64,000 nucleotides of DNA from Candidatus Sulfotelmatobacter sp. (GTDB lineage Bacteria; Acidobacteriota; Terriglobia; Terriglobales; Acidobacteriaceae): NCBI GenBank assembly GCA_030041475.1, contig JASHNU010000081.1, positions 1 to 64,000 on the forward strand. The letters run 5' to 3'. This document shows positions 1-10,235 of the stretch, piece by piece; position 1 is the stretch's first letter, and each line of letters opens with the position of its first letter. The position numbers and the translations under genes are program-made. The notes under the pieces are model-generated. The model had not been told where the DNA came from and did no database searches. It was given only the letters and a program-made list of their open reading frames with translations.

Positions 1-190
1 CGTGCCGGAAAACCTGATGGCGAAAATGCGTCCCTTATGACCGAGGGATTTATAAGGACCGGTGCGTACGTATCATCATCAAGTGCCCGGAGAACATTCT
101 CCACCTAAAGGCCGGATACATTTACGCGGACTGTCGTTCGTCAACTTTAAACCTCTTGCAGTCCGGCGGCGGACCATACATTTTCGCCAA

Positions 191-655
191 CTACTTATTT
201 TTTGATTCTTGCAGGGCCTTTTGTCCTTGGAACCATTTGAACAAGAAGAAGGCATGTACCCCGAATGCCCACAATGAAACTGTGAGGATTAGAGCAACCA
301 TGTCCGCAGCATAGATAGCGATACCGGCTAGGAAAGCCCAACGTTGTCCGTTGCGAGCCGCAAATCCCAATCCCAACATGACGAGCACCCACATTGCCGC
401 CGTGCTGTAGACCACCAAAGGATAGAAGGAGCCAAGCGGCCTGCCATAAAGTGTCAGAAGATCAACCGTGCCTACGTTGACCAGAATGTTCAGTCGTACC
501 GGAAGCAGGCCGGTGGCAAGCACAGATAGACCTGCGGCCCAAAAGAAATAATCTGCGTCACTTCGGCTCTCAGCAAGCAAATCGGCGCGTCGCTGCTCTT
601 CGTTGGCTTTATATTCTTCATCCGTTCGGCCAGCGCCAACGTTTAAAGTCTGCAT
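191..655 (-). CDS. Hypothetical small integral membrane protein
   Basis: A 154-residue protein with a charged N-terminus (about 35 residues, rich in E, R and D) followed by roughly four hydrophobic segments, so an inner-membrane protein with a cytoplasmic head is likely. I do not recognise the family. The ATG at 655 gives the start MQTLNV; a GTG four codons upstream (667) is possible, and neither has a strong ribosome binding site. It lies in a decayed, AT-richer stretch with transposase remnants, and its neighbours are also small membrane proteins. The function is unknown. Confidence 0.6.
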   Translation of the reverse strand: MQTLNVGAGRTDEEYKANEEQRRADLLAESRSDADYFFWAAGLSVLATGLLPVRLNILVNVGTVDLLTLYGRPLGSFYPLVVYSTAAMWVLVMLGLGFAARNGQRWAFLAGIAIYAADMVALILTVSLWAFGVHAFFLFKWFQGQKALQESKNK

Positions 656-690
656 AGTGCAATACACTATCGAGCCTATGGTTATGGGCG

Positions 691-727
691 CAATGGGAAT
701 TTTGAGTGTAATCGCAATGTTACGCCA
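691..727. repeat. Partial copy of an IS-end-like repeat
   Basis: This stretch carries a block ending in tttgagtgtaat that resembles the tttgagcgtaatgggga block at 2053-2070, and more loosely the block at 3210-3222. All three lie in the decayed region 660-3230 that also holds a truncated transposase. It is probably a remnant of a mobile-element end. The match is short, so the call is tentative. Confidence 0.3.
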
Positions 728-818
728 ACTGTCCTTTAGCCTTGCCTGTTTGACAGGCGCTCCCTTTGAAGTGGGTTGTCATCGTTCGCATGATCACCTA
801 GGAAAGGAACAGCGCTCG

Positions 819-919
819 ATGAGGGGTGAAAGGTATATTGGGCTCGACGTTCATCGAGCAACGATCTCCGCGCGGCGGTGATGGATTCCGCGAGTAAGGT
901 TGTGATGGAATCCATCCTG
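819..919 (+). pseudogene. Truncated, frameshifted IS110-type transposase start
   Basis: An ATG at 819 opens MRGERYIGLDVHRATIS, which matches the typical N-terminus of IS110-family transposases (YIGLDVHxATISVAVxD, carrying the first catalytic Asp of the DEDD RuvC-like domain). The frame breaks at about 875 (stop at 879-881). The expected continuation, VMDSASKVVMESIL, resumes in another frame from 880 to 919, and similarity then ends abruptly. About 35 codons of a protein that normally exceeds 300 residues remain. It is a dead fragment, and it shows that an IS110 element once sat here or inserted nearby. Family knowledge is from memory; both frames were read directly. Confidence 0.7.
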
Positions 920-960
920 TTCCACCCCCCGCCGCGTTCTGTAGATCTCAAGCGTTCTGC

Positions 961-1298
961 TCACCACTGGTGCTTAACAGCACTGCCCTGATAGAGGAGA
1001 AACGCGCCAGCCAGCAGCATTAGGGCGAGAGTAACCAGTTTTCTACGCTGCGGGATGCCGGACTTTGCAGCCACAATTGCAAACCAGACCGCAATCAAAA
1101 CGCAAATCGGTTTAGCGAAGGCGTAAAGTAAGAACATATATATGACCAAAATAGAGGGCAGGTGCTCTACACCCACAACACGGAAAATCCGAAGGAATAC
1201 GAATTGCACGAAGGGTCCGCCTGCAGCTATTGCGGTAAGGATCCAAGCGATCCACAGAATAACAGAATAACAGCGCCCCCCTTTGAAGTGTCCTTCAT
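961..1298 (-). pseudogene. Small membrane protein, apparently frameshifted near its start
   Basis: The downstream frame encodes about 105 residues with three strongly hydrophobic segments and ends in GSAVKHQW. It has no good start codon of its own. An ATG at 1298-1296, preceded by an AGGA-type ribosome binding site, opens MKDTSKGG but is one base out of frame. The two frames meet at a run of six G on the coding strand (complement of 1276-1281); one extra G would join them into a continuous, natural-looking membrane protein of about 112 residues. Either the gene is broken, it slips at the homopolymer, or the run is miscounted. The family is not recognised. Confidence 0.5.
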
Positions 1299-1406
1299 CC
1301 CGGATTCCTCGTTGCGTGGATTGCAGGTATTCTAATGGTGAAATGCGGCCCGACGGATATTGAGCAACATGGGGACAGCGCTTAGCAGATGAGCGTAATC
1401 GGGATG

Positions 1407-1964
1407 TTACGACATAGGTGTCGATTCCCGAGCCTGCTGGCTCTTCAAACGAAAGCGCGAACGAACATCGGCGCGCATAAAGAATACCCACCACCAAATG
1501 CTTACAGGTAGCAGAATTGTCAGTAGGCAACCCGCGAGTACATTCGTAAAATCTTGGACGACGAATAGTGCGTCGCTCACGTATTTGGGATGATGCAACT
1601 TCAAATAAGCCACGCAAGCAAACGCGGGCACGGTTGCCATGCAAAGCGTTACTCGTCGCGCCCAGCTGCGCAGCCTGAGAAGCCCTATCCCGGTAAGTAC
1701 CCCGATGACGGACAGGCACAGTGGAAGGCCCACGACCACCTCGTAGTATGGATGGCTTCTTTTAGGAAGTGTGATCAGTGCGTGGGGAGCGGCGGCCGCG
1801 GCAGCATAGCGATGGTACAGGATCGCATCGTTAAGTAGCAGCAGTCCAGACGGAAGCCAAATCAGCGCACTCACAACGAACTGAATTGCCGCAATGGGAA
1901 TTACTCCGCGCGGTCGATCCTGTCTCCCCTGTTCAGGCACCTGTTGGACAATTTGTGAGTCCAT
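1407..1964 (-). CDS. Hypothetical membrane protein
   Basis: A 185-residue protein with about four hydrophobic segments (near residues 22-45, 75-97, 105-122 and 133-160) and a basic C-terminal tail. The ATG at 1964 is preceded by a GAGGCG-type ribosome binding site. No enzymatic motif is visible and I do not recognise the family. It lies upstream of, and on the same strand as, the frameshifted small membrane gene; the 108-base gap leaves open whether they share a transcript. The region carries mobile-element remnants, so horizontal origin is plausible but unproven. Confidence 0.6.
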   Translation of the reverse strand: MDSQIVQQVPEQGRQDRPRGVIPIAAIQFVVSALIWLPSGLLLLNDAILYHRYAAAAAAPHALITLPKRSHPYYEVVVGLPLCLSVIGVLTGIGLLRLRSWARRVTLCMATVPAFACVAYLKLHHPKYVSDALFVVQDFTNVLAGCLLTILLPVSIWWWVFFMRADVRSRFRLKSQQARESTPMS

Positions 1965-2004
1965 TAAATTCGCCTCAAGAGAGTATAGCTAATCGTTGGC
2001 GTAA

Positions 2005-2080
2005 TCAGGCGTTAGCGCTCATTGACCACGCCCGGCGTTCTGGGGAAAGGGGTTTTGAGCGTAATGGGGATTTTGCAACA
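2005..2080. repeat. IS-end-like repeat, longest copy
   Basis: Begins with caggcgttagcgctcattga and ends with gagcgtaatggggattttgc. The first block recurs at 3179-3200 with two differences, and the second block partly at 3210-3222 and 696-712. Together with the transposase remnant, this looks like the leftover terminal region of an insertion sequence. IS21-type ends are my guess, not an established match. Confidence 0.4.
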
Positions 2081-2176
2081 GTTAGAGCGTGATCTGGTTT
2101 TGCGGGTCTGGAACCGAATGAAGGCTACGCCCCTTTTCACTAGTGAAACAGTCGATTGCGCCTGCACCCGAAGCGT

Positions 2177-3064
2177 TCAGGGTTGCTCGGCGAGCAAGGT
2201 GTCAATCTCCCTGGAGAGCCTGGTTTGGAACTGTTCGGAGCGATCATAGCCAGAATGGGTCAGACGTACCCGCCCGCGGGTGTCGATAATCACAAGCGAA
2301 GGGAAACCTTCCAGTTTGAGTAGTCCTTCGCTGGACGTCTCGCTACCCAAGGCGACCGGCAGAGTGTATCCCGCCTTCTGCATATAGGCGCGGGCTTTTT
2401 CCGGGGTTTCCCCGCCATCCCGCACATCAACGGCCCAGATGCTGACCCGCGAGTTTCCCTGGTATCGCTGGTAGAGCTTCTCAAGTTCCGGCATTTCCCG
2501 CCGACAGGCCGGGCACCAAGTGGCCCAGTAATCCAGGACGACCACGCGCCCCTGAAGTTCAGCTGAATTCACCACCGTGCCGTCGAGTTTCCTGATCGAA
2601 AAGAGGGGGGCGGGAGCGGTCATCTGACGAGTCGCGATCCGGGTGGCAAGTCCAGGGGCGGCGGTCACCACCACTAAAGCAAGTGCGGTAAGGGGAACAA
2701 GGAGCATCAAGGCTGCTCTGCTTGCGGAACGCAGCCAGAGGCGGCGGGCGTTCACACCGCAGATGGCGGAGAGATTCGCGATCAACAAAAGCACGGCGAC
2801 GACGAGATGCAGCAACTGCCCCCATAACAGAATGAGCAGAACGAGCGAACCGCCGGAACTCACTAAGAGTCCCTTCAGCCAGACGCTGCCAGGGCTGCCC
2901 TGCCCACGGACGAACCCCGCAGTGAGATACAGAACAGCAAGGCTCATGATGCAAAGGCGCAGGTCAGCGGCCAGATGAATGAAGGCATCACCGAGGATGA
3001 ACAGAACGAAGGCGGCCAATCCGGTAAGAATATCGGCCACGACGGAGGTGATCTTGATTCTCAT
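2177..3064 (-). CDS. MauE/DoxX-like membrane protein fused to TlpA-type thioredoxin
   Basis: 295 residues. The first 150 or so form four to five hydrophobic segments like the MauE/methylamine-utilisation family. The rest is a periplasmic thioredoxin-like domain with a WATWCPAC active site (about residues 183-190) and a later cis-Pro context (GFPSLV). Such fusions reduce or shuffle disulfides outside the membrane, often for cytochrome c or Cu-protein maturation. Start ATG 3064 has a GGAG-type ribosome binding site (GGAGGTCTGCGG). It is divergent from the Rrf2 regulator of the respiratory operon. A role in maturing the many CxxCH proteins or the CuB site encoded next door is an inference from location. 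Confidence 0.85.
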   Translation of the reverse strand: MRIKITSVVADILTGLAAFVLFILGDAFIHLAADLRLCIMSLAVLYLTAGFVRGQGSPGSVWLKGLLVSSGGSLVLLILLWGQLLHLVVAVLLLIANLSAICGVNARRLWLRSASRAALMLLVPLTALALVVVTAAPGLATRIATRQMTAPAPLFSIRKLDGTVVNSAELQGRVVVLDYWATWCPACRREMPELEKLYQRYQGNSRVSIWAVDVRDGGETPEKARAYMQKAGYTLPVALGSETSSEGLLKLEGFPSLVIIDTRGRVRLTHSGYDRSEQFQTRLSREIDTLLAEQP

Positions 3065-3178
3065 CCGCAGACCTCCCCGAAAGACTTTCTACTGGGAATA
3101 CGTAGGAGGACGCTTCGCGGTTCCATCCGTCGAGTACCGGACAAACGTCTTTTCCTGCGAAATCGTAACTTCTCTTAA

Positions 3179-3222
3179 CAGGCGTTAACACTCATTGACC
3201 CTCAATGAGTGAAATGGGGATC
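3179..3222. repeat. IS-end-like repeat, third copy, in the regulator upstream region
   Basis: Shares caggcgttaacactcattga with 2005-2024 (two differences) and aatggggat with 2063-2071. It contains the small inverted repeat ctcattgaccctcaatgag. The stretch 3065-3550 has no convincing gene; besides this repeat it holds the two regulatory palindromes listed separately. Confidence 0.45.
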
Positions 3223-3442
3223 TATCATCAGATGACCGTTCGGGACTAGGCCAATTGTTTAAGGGCGGTGAAGGGTTCTCTGGCCCAAGCGGGGAGCACG
3301 AATTAGGGAAGGGAACCTGAAGGTGCGCAACTTGCCTGGGCGCAATAGGTCTTTGCTCGTCGCACACTACAGACTTTCTAGAAGCAATACATCCTCCCGC
3401 CGCGTTAAGGGATCGGGTTGCCGAAATTCTTTGTCTCGAGTG

Positions 3443-3458
3443 CGTGACACGTGTCACA
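3443..3458. promoter_or_regulatory. CRP/FNR-family-like palindrome
   Basis: The sequence cGTGA-cacgtg-TCACa is a perfect inverted repeat that fits the CRP consensus TGTGA-N6-TCACA at nine of ten positions. It lies 93 bases upstream of the Rrf2 start codon, a typical activator distance. CRP/FNR-type control of respiratory genes is common, but the regulator is not encoded in this window. Confidence 0.45.
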
Positions 3459-3518
3459 AGCGTCGGTGCCCTGCGTCACAGACACACTCTCCCCGCACGA
3501 TCTAGATTCCTGAGTTCA

Positions 3519-3538
3519 ACTAGACCAAAAAGGTCCAA
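3519..3538. promoter_or_regulatory. Candidate Rrf2 operator
   Basis: The inverted repeat GACC-aaaaa-GGTC, with the right arm extended to GGTCCAA, ends about 12 bases before the Rrf2 start codon. IscR/NsrR/RsrR-type Rrf2 proteins bind AT-centred palindromes with GGTCCAA-like or GACC/GGTC half-sites, so an autoregulatory operator that would repress the leader of the whole respiratory operon is plausible. No -10/-35 pair is convincing. Confidence 0.4.
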
Positions 3539-3550
3539 TTTGGGAATTTC

Positions 3551-4060
3551 ATGCAGATCACTCGCGCTACGGATTACGCCGTCCGGGTGATGATTCATCT
3601 GGCAGGGCTGCCAACGGGCACCTCCCTCCGTCAATCGGAGTTGTCGAAGGCGACCGATGTGTCCGGCCACTTTCTGTCCAAGGTGCTGCAGCAATTGGTC
3701 CGGTCCCGGCTGATCCGGTCGCAGCGTGGAACGGGCGGCGGGTACACGCTAGCGGTTTCTGCGACGACCGTTTCGTTGCTCGACGTTGTCGAGGCCATGG
3801 AAGGACCCATTCGTTTGAACCAGTGCCTCGAGGAGGGACCTTCGTGCGACAGGAAGTCGTGGTGCCCCGCTCACCAGGTCTGGGCGGAAGCGCAATTGGC
3901 GGTGGCGCAAGTGCTGGGCGGGGCTGCGATCGCAAAACTGGCGGCACAAGCGGGAACAGTTTCGCCGGCGCAGTATCGGCGCCATGACGAGCCAATCTGG
4001 ATTTCCGGAATTCCCAGAAAGGGACGCGGCAAGCGGATCCATCGCAGTCATAGCCCATAG
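3551..4060 (+). CDS. Rrf2-family transcriptional regulator, Fe-S type
   Basis: 169 residues. The N-terminus MQITRATDYAVRVMIHLA is the classic Rrf2 winged-helix start, with the recognition helix around SGHFLSKVLQQLV (residues 37-49) and the wing RSQRGTGGGYTLA. Three cysteines spaced C-X6-C-X5-C (NQC...PSC...SWC, about residues 94-107) match the [Fe-S] ligand triad of IscR, NsrR and RsrR. The basic C-terminal tail after residue 140 is longer than usual. It opens the bc-cbb3 operon (9 bases before ccoS), so it probably senses Fe-S status, O2, NO or redox and controls the respiratory genes. Which signal cannot be read from sequence. Confidence 0.9.
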   Translation: MQITRATDYAVRVMIHLAGLPTGTSLRQSELSKATDVSGHFLSKVLQQLVRSRLIRSQRGTGGGYTLAVSATTVSLLDVVEAMEGPIRLNQCLEEGPSCDRKSWCPAHQVWAEAQLAVAQVLGGAAIAKLAAQAGTVSPAQYRRHDEPIWISGIPRKGRGKRIHRSHSP

Positions 4061-4069
4061 GAGCGGCAA

Positions 4070-4309
4070 ATGGAGCTTACCTGGCTCGCCATTATCGCCA
4101 GCTTGTGTATGGGAATTGGCGCGGTGCTCCTGTTCGTGTTTGCCGTCAAGAAGAACTACTTCCGGAACCTGGAAGACACCAAGTACCAGGTCTTCTGGTC
4201 AGACGTAGAAGAACTGGTCGACTCTCCTGAGGAGTCAACCCGACCGCACGGGGAAGTCGAGGAAGAAGAGAACGAGGAGGAAACGGATGAAGACTCCGGC
4301 GAAGCCTGA
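4070..4309 (+). CDS. ccoS: CcoS-like cbb3 oxidase assembly protein
   Basis: 79 residues: one N-terminal transmembrane helix (residues 3-25), then [20 protein letters not shown], which matches the CcoS pattern of a helix followed by a short N-x-FxDLE segment, and finally a very acidic tail (about 20 Asp/Glu in the last 35 residues). CcoS is required for incorporating redox cofactors into cbb3-type cytochrome oxidase. The acidic tail is longer than in proteobacterial CcoS. Its end overlaps the start of the Rieske gene by 23 bases, suggesting coupled translation. Confidence 0.8.
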   Translation: MELTWLAIIASLCMGIGAVLLFVFAVKKNYFRNLEDTKYQVFWSDVEELVDSPEESTRPHGEVEEEENEEETDEDSGEA

Positions 4310-4772
4310 GATTGAAGAAGGCGGGGACGCGATGACACGGCGGAGGCTATTGTCGTGGCTGAGCGGCTTCGGGCTGCTCGGCTCGCTGATTATCACGGTT
4401 CTCTCCAACCTGATCTTCATCAAGCCGCGCGCCACCTATGGTCAGCCCAATCGTTTCTCCATCGGCAAGCCTGAGGACTTTCCTTCCGGCGCCCGGCTCT
4501 CGCTCGATGCGCGCCGCGTCTGCATTGTGCGCGACGGCGACAAAATCGCCGCCATCTCCACCACCTGCACTCACCTGGGCTGCATCGTCTCGGTTTCCGA
4601 GACCGGCTTTGCCTGTCCCTGTCACGGTTCCCGCTATGACCAGGACGGCAATGTGACCGGCGGCCCGGCGCCGAGAGCCTTGCCCTGGTATCAGGTCAGC
4701 CTCGCGCCCAACGGCGACATCGAGGTCGACAAAGACACTGAGATTGAAGCGGGGAACTACTTGCGCGTATGA
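4287..4772 (+). CDS. qcrA: Rieske 2Fe-2S protein of a bc-type complex
   Basis: 161 residues. A basic RRR (18-20) precedes a hydrophobic anchor (about residues 21-45), consistent with Tat-dependent insertion. The Rieske domain has cluster ligands in CTHLGC (C94, H96, C99) and CPCHGS (C110, C112, H113); C99 and C112 would form the stabilising disulfide. It takes electrons from quinol at the Qo site of the cytochrome b encoded next. The ATG at 4287 is backed by a strong GAGGAGG site, preferable to the internal ATG at 4332. Its stop overlaps the cytochrome b start (ATGA). Confidence 0.93.
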   Translation: MKTPAKPEIEEGGDAMTRRRLLSWLSGFGLLGSLIITVLSNLIFIKPRATYGQPNRFSIGKPEDFPSGARLSLDARRVCIVRDGDKIAAISTTCTHLGCIVSVSETGFACPCHGSRYDQDGNVTGGPAPRALPWYQVSLAPNGDIEVDKDTEIEAGNYLRV

Positions 4773-6097
4773 GCAGCCAAACGAAAACTCGGAATCCGCT
4801 AATCGCTTTGCCGGAGAACATCTGGCGGTCGATCTTCCGCAACCCGCTCCCGTCGTCGGATCTGGGGCGGGCCTCGACCAGCTTCACTAACTTCTTTCTG
4901 CATCTGCATCCGGTCAAGGTGCACCGCAACAGCTTGCGGGCCACCTTCACGCTGGGCCTGGGCCTGATGGCGTTTTTCCTGTTCATGATTCTGGTGGTGA
5001 CCGGAATTCTCCTGATGTTTTATTACGTGCCCTCCACCACCCAGGCCTACGACCGCATGCTCGACCTGCGGGGGACGGTGGCGTTCGGCATTTTTCTGCG
5101 CAACATGCACCGCTGGTCGGCGCACGGCATGGTGGCCGTTGTCTTTCTGCATATGTGCCGCGTCTTCCTCACCGGCTCGTACAAGCCGCCCCGGGAATTT
5201 AACTGGGTGCTCGGCGTCTTGTTGCTGCTGGTCACCTTGTTCCTGAGCTTCACCGGCTACCTGCTGCCCTGGGACCAGCTGGCTTTCTGGGCGATTACTG
5301 TCGGAACCTCCATCGCGAGCTACGCGCCCATCGTCGGCAAGGAAGTGAAGTTTCTCTTGCTCGGCGACTCCACCGTCGGCCAGGAAGCATTGCTCCGGTT
5401 TTATGTGCTGCACGTCGCCGTGTTGCCGGCCGTGCTCTCGCTGCTGGTCGCCATTCACTTCTGGAGAATTCGCAAAGACGGCGGACTGTCGCGGCCGGAA
5501 GAAGAAGATGCGCTTCCTGCCGACGTGCCCGCGCCAACTCAGGTGGAAGTCGTGCAAGGCCCCGCGGTCGTCATGGCGACGTCTCCGGCGGCTGCAGCCG
5601 CGGCCCAGCCGGTGCTCGAAAAGCGTCACTACGGAATTCAGGGACTGGTGCGCGGGCCATTCACCAAAATCGGCAACGTGCCCGACCGCTCCGTTTTCGC
5701 CTGGCCCAATCTGTTCATGGCTGAGCTGGTGGTGTTTCTCATCACCGTTGCCGGAGTCTTGCTGGTTTCGCTGTTCTTCAACGCGCCTCTGGAAGAGCCG
5801 GTGAACGTGATGCATCCGCCGAATCCCGCCAAAGCGCCGTGGTATTTCCTGGGGTTGCAGGAGCAGGTGAGCTACTCGGCGTTTTGGGGAGGCGTCGGCA
5901 TCCCCACCATCGAGGTGCTGCTGTTGTTCCTGGTGCCGTATCTCGATCGCAAAATCGCGGGCGTGGGCCGTTGGTTCGCCCGGGAACGCCTGCTGGCCAA
6001 TTTCCTTTTTCTGACGTTCGTTATTGTAAACGTCGTTCTGATCATCATCGGGACATTCTTCCGCGGTCCGAACTGGGAGTTCGTATCGCCCTGGTGA
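4769..6097 (+). CDS. qcrB: Cytochrome b, fused b6/subunit IV form
   Basis: 442 residues, about eight transmembrane helices. Helix B carries H114-X13-H128 and helix D H215-X14-H230; the X14 spacing is the b6f/Gram-positive type rather than the mitochondrial X13. The Qo-site PEWY motif is present as APWY (356-359) in [14 protein letters not shown] Pro/Ala-rich, poorly conserved linker (about 240-285) joins the b6-like and subunit-IV-like halves. It oxidises menaquinol or ubiquinol and passes electrons to the Rieske protein and across the membrane. No separate cytochrome c1 gene exists; the multiheme cytochrome that follows is the likely acceptor. Confidence 0.93.
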   Translation: MSSQTKTRNPLIALPENIWRSIFRNPLPSSDLGRASTSFTNFFLHLHPVKVHRNSLRATFTLGLGLMAFFLFMILVVTGILLMFYYVPSTTQAYDRMLDLRGTVAFGIFLRNMHRWSAHGMVAVVFLHMCRVFLTGSYKPPREFNWVLGVLLLLVTLFLSFTGYLLPWDQLAFWAITVGTSIASYAPIVGKEVKFLLLGDSTVGQEALLRFYVLHVAVLPAVLSLLVAIHFWRIRKDGGLSRPEEEDALPADVPAPTQVEVVQGPAVVMATSPAAAAAAQPVLEKRHYGIQGLVRGPFTKIGNVPDRSVFAWPNLFMAELVVFLITVAGVLLVSLFFNAPLEEPVNVMHPPNPAKAPWYFLGLQEQVSYSAFWGGVGIPTIEVLLLFLVPYLDRKIAGVGRWFARERLLANFLFLTFVIVNVVLIIIGTFFRGPNWEFVSPW

Positions 6098-8006
6098 ACG
6101 AAAGTGTCGAACCGAGATTGCCGACCCGAGAGTGTGATGAGAGTTTGAGGAGCCTCGTGAGCACGCGCGTAACGCTGGCCGTCGCAAGTTTCGTGGTGCT
6201 GATCGTGCACGGCATCGTCTTCTACGATCAGTTCTTCAACCGGTGGGAAAAGCACCAGACCGCCTACTTCGAGCAGGCCCGCAGCCTGGCGAAAACCGAT
6301 GCCGAACGGCGCGCGCTCGACCAGCGCAGCCCGCGCATCGAACAAATCATCGTCACGCAGTTTGGCGAATCGCGCGTCGACCGCTGCACCACCTGCCACG
6401 TCGCCAGCGACGACCCGCGCTTCCAGAATCACGCGCAGCCGCTGCGCACGCATCCTTACTCCGCTGCGCTGGGTGATGTGCAGGTTAACGGGCGCTGGGA
6501 ACGACGCCACAAGTTTACCGACTTCGGCTGCACCATTTGCCACGACGGTCAAGGACGCGGCCTCGAGTCCTTCTACGCGCACGGCGAGGACATCTTTTGG
6601 CCCGATCCCATGCTCGGCTACGTGACGCAGGCCAGCTGGCACACCGAATTTAGACCGAAGTTAACCGGCAAGGAGTACATGCAGGCAAACTGCGCCCAGT
6701 GCCACACAGAAGACAACTTTGCCGGAACTCCGCTGGTGCAACGCGGACGGCAGCTCTTCTTTGAGAAGGCCTGCTACGGCTGCCATCGCATCGAAGGGCT
6801 CTCCAACGGCACGCTGGGGCCCGATCTCAGCGATGTCGGCAAGAAATACAAGATCAATTATCTGTGGGAGCACACGGTCAACCCGCGCGCATTCCAGCCG
6901 ACCTCATTCATGCCGAAGTTCGATCTGAGCGACGAGGAAATCAAGGCGCTCACCGTTTTCCTAAAGAGCCGCCGCGGCATCAATTTCGCCGAAACTGCGC
7001 TTGGGCAATATCGCGCGCGACTGCAGCAGGTGAAAGCAGAGGGGGCGAAACAAGAGACGTCCGCAATGCCCTCCGCCATGCGCGGCGAGCAACTCATCGG
7101 CGAGCGCTCCTGCACGGCCTGTCACCGGCTGGGCGAAAAAGACGGCCACATCGCGCCCGATCTTTCCTACGAAGGTCTGATCCGCGACGAAGACTGGATG
7201 ATGGCCCATTTCCGCGAGCCCAAATCCAAGATTCCCGACTCCATCATGCCCGTCTTCGGATTCGCCGATGCGGACTTCCGTTCCATCTCCGCTTACCTGA
7301 AGACGCGCAGCACGCCGCCGCCGTTCAAGACGGCCGAGGAAATCTATAAGGGCCTGTGCGCGCGCTGCCACGGCGAGAAAGGCGATGGCAAGGGCGTCAC
7401 GTACCTGTATCTCGATCCGGCGCCGCGGGACCTGACCAAAGCGTCATTCATGAACAGCAAGCCGGAAGAGCGCTTCCTGCAATCGCTGAAGAACGGCGTC
7501 CCGGGCACGTCCATGCCGCCCTGGGAGCGCGTTCTCACCGACGAGCAGCGCCGCACAGTTCTCACTTATGTCTTCGAAACATTCGTGAAGGAGCCGCGCG
7601 GACAACTCAAGGAGCGCAAGGTTCCTGACAAGAATCCCGTTGCGTTCAACGTGGACTCGATCCATCGCGGCGAAGAAATTTTCCTCAATCGCTGCACCGG
7701 TTGCCACGGACGCAAGGCCGATGGCAAGGGGCCGAACTCGCTCGACATCAGCCCGCGCCCGCGCAACCTGCGCAATTCTTTCTTCATTAACAACGTTCCC
7801 GACAAGCGGCTGTTCGACTCGATTCTCTACGGCGTGCAGGGAACGGCTATGCCGTCCTGGATCGACTACGGCCTCACGCAGAACGATGCCGGCGATCTTA
7901 TTAATTTCATTCGAAGTTTGAACTCCCAGACGGCTTTGCCCGGCGGTGAGAAATCTCCAACCCTCACCTCGCAGGCGAATCTGTCCCAGACGAATCAGGA
8001 GGTGCC

Positions 8007-9443
<1,437 letters not shown>

Positions 9444-9453
9444 GGAGGATGCC

Positions 9454-10023
9454 ATGTTAGGAAACACTGACAAGAGTGCGATCGGCTTCGTGATTGCCGC
9501 CCTGGTGTTCTTCTTCATCGGAGGCCTGCTCACCACGGTCGTCCCGCCCCTGGTCGACAAGAGTTGGTCCAAGCCCTTTGAGAACGAAGATCCGTCGAAG
9601 GGGCCGACCGGGAAGCTGCGCCAGTACACCGAACTCGAGCTCAAGGGCCGCGCGATCTACGTTAAAGAGGGCTGCTGGTATTGCCACACGCAACAAACGC
9701 GCACGCTTCTGGCCGACACGAAGCGTTCCGGCTGGAAAGGCGTGGACTCGCCAATCTCCACGCCAGACGAGTTCGTCTATGACAGTCCTCACATGTTCGG
9801 CACGAAGCGCACGGGGCCTGATCTTTCCCGCGTCGGCGGCAAGTATGACCGGCAGTGGCACCGCACGCATTTCCGCAATCCGCGCGATCTGACGCCCGGT
9901 TCGGTCATGCCGCCGTTCCCGTGGATTGCCAACGATGACGAGCAGTTCAACGCGCTCGTGGCCTACATCCAGACTCTTGGCCGCGCCAAGAACTGGCGGC
10001 CCGACAACGACTACGAGAAGTAG
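9454..10023 (+). CDS. ccoO: cbb3 oxidase mono-heme subunit II
   Basis: 189 residues: an N-terminal transmembrane anchor (about 9-31), heme site CWYCH (C74-H78) in the CcoO-typical EGCWYCHTQQTR context, and a probable axial Met in PGSVMPPF. The FGTKRTGPDLSRVGG segment is also characteristic. It feeds electrons into CcoN. A strong TAAGGAGG site precedes it 10 bases after ccoN. Confidence 0.95.
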   Translation: MLGNTDKSAIGFVIAALVFFFIGGLLTTVVPPLVDKSWSKPFENEDPSKGPTGKLRQYTELELKGRAIYVKEGCWYCHTQQTRTLLADTKRSGWKGVDSPISTPDEFVYDSPHMFGTKRTGPDLSRVGGKYDRQWHRTHFRNPRDLTPGSVMPPFPWIANDDEQFNALVAYIQTLGRAKNWRPDNDYEK

Positions 10024-10034
10024 AGGACGCGACC

Positions 10035-10235
10035 ATGCACGACTACGTTTATCCCAGCATTTTCCTCGCGTATCTCATGTTCTTTCTATGCCTGGCGGGC
10101 GCCATCTACTTTCTAGTCCGCTCCCGCCATGGCGGCTACTGGGGAAGTCACAGCGAAGATCCCAAATACCGCATGCTGGCCGATGATGAAAGCGGCGCCG
10201 ATGCGGCCAACGAGACGAAGCAGGGAGGCCAGTGA
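10035..10235 (+). CDS. ccoQ: CcoQ-like small membrane subunit
   Basis: 66 residues: one transmembrane helix (about 7-28) followed by a hydrophilic tail rich in Asp, Ser and Gly. Size, topology and position directly after ccoO fit CcoQ, which stabilises cbb3 oxidase; sequence identity in this family is always low, so the name rests mainly on context. Its stop codon overlaps the next start (TGATG). Confidence 0.7.
   Translation: MHDYVYPSIFLAYLMFFLCLAGAIYFLVRSRHGGYWGSHSEDPKYRMLADDESGADAANETKQGGQ

Noticed and set aside
1-190. Possible partial gene at the left edge
   Set aside because: No frame of useful length or motif; nothing recognisable was seen.
961-1719. The long minus-strand frame that covers 961-1719
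   Set aside because: Its first half overlaps the better-supported gene 1407-1964 and reads as nonsense; only the C-terminal membrane part is credible.
4799-6187. A 462-codon open frame on the minus strand opposite the cytochrome b gene
   Set aside because: His/Gln/Arg-rich composition is typical of an antisense shadow; cytochrome b is unmistakable on the other strand.
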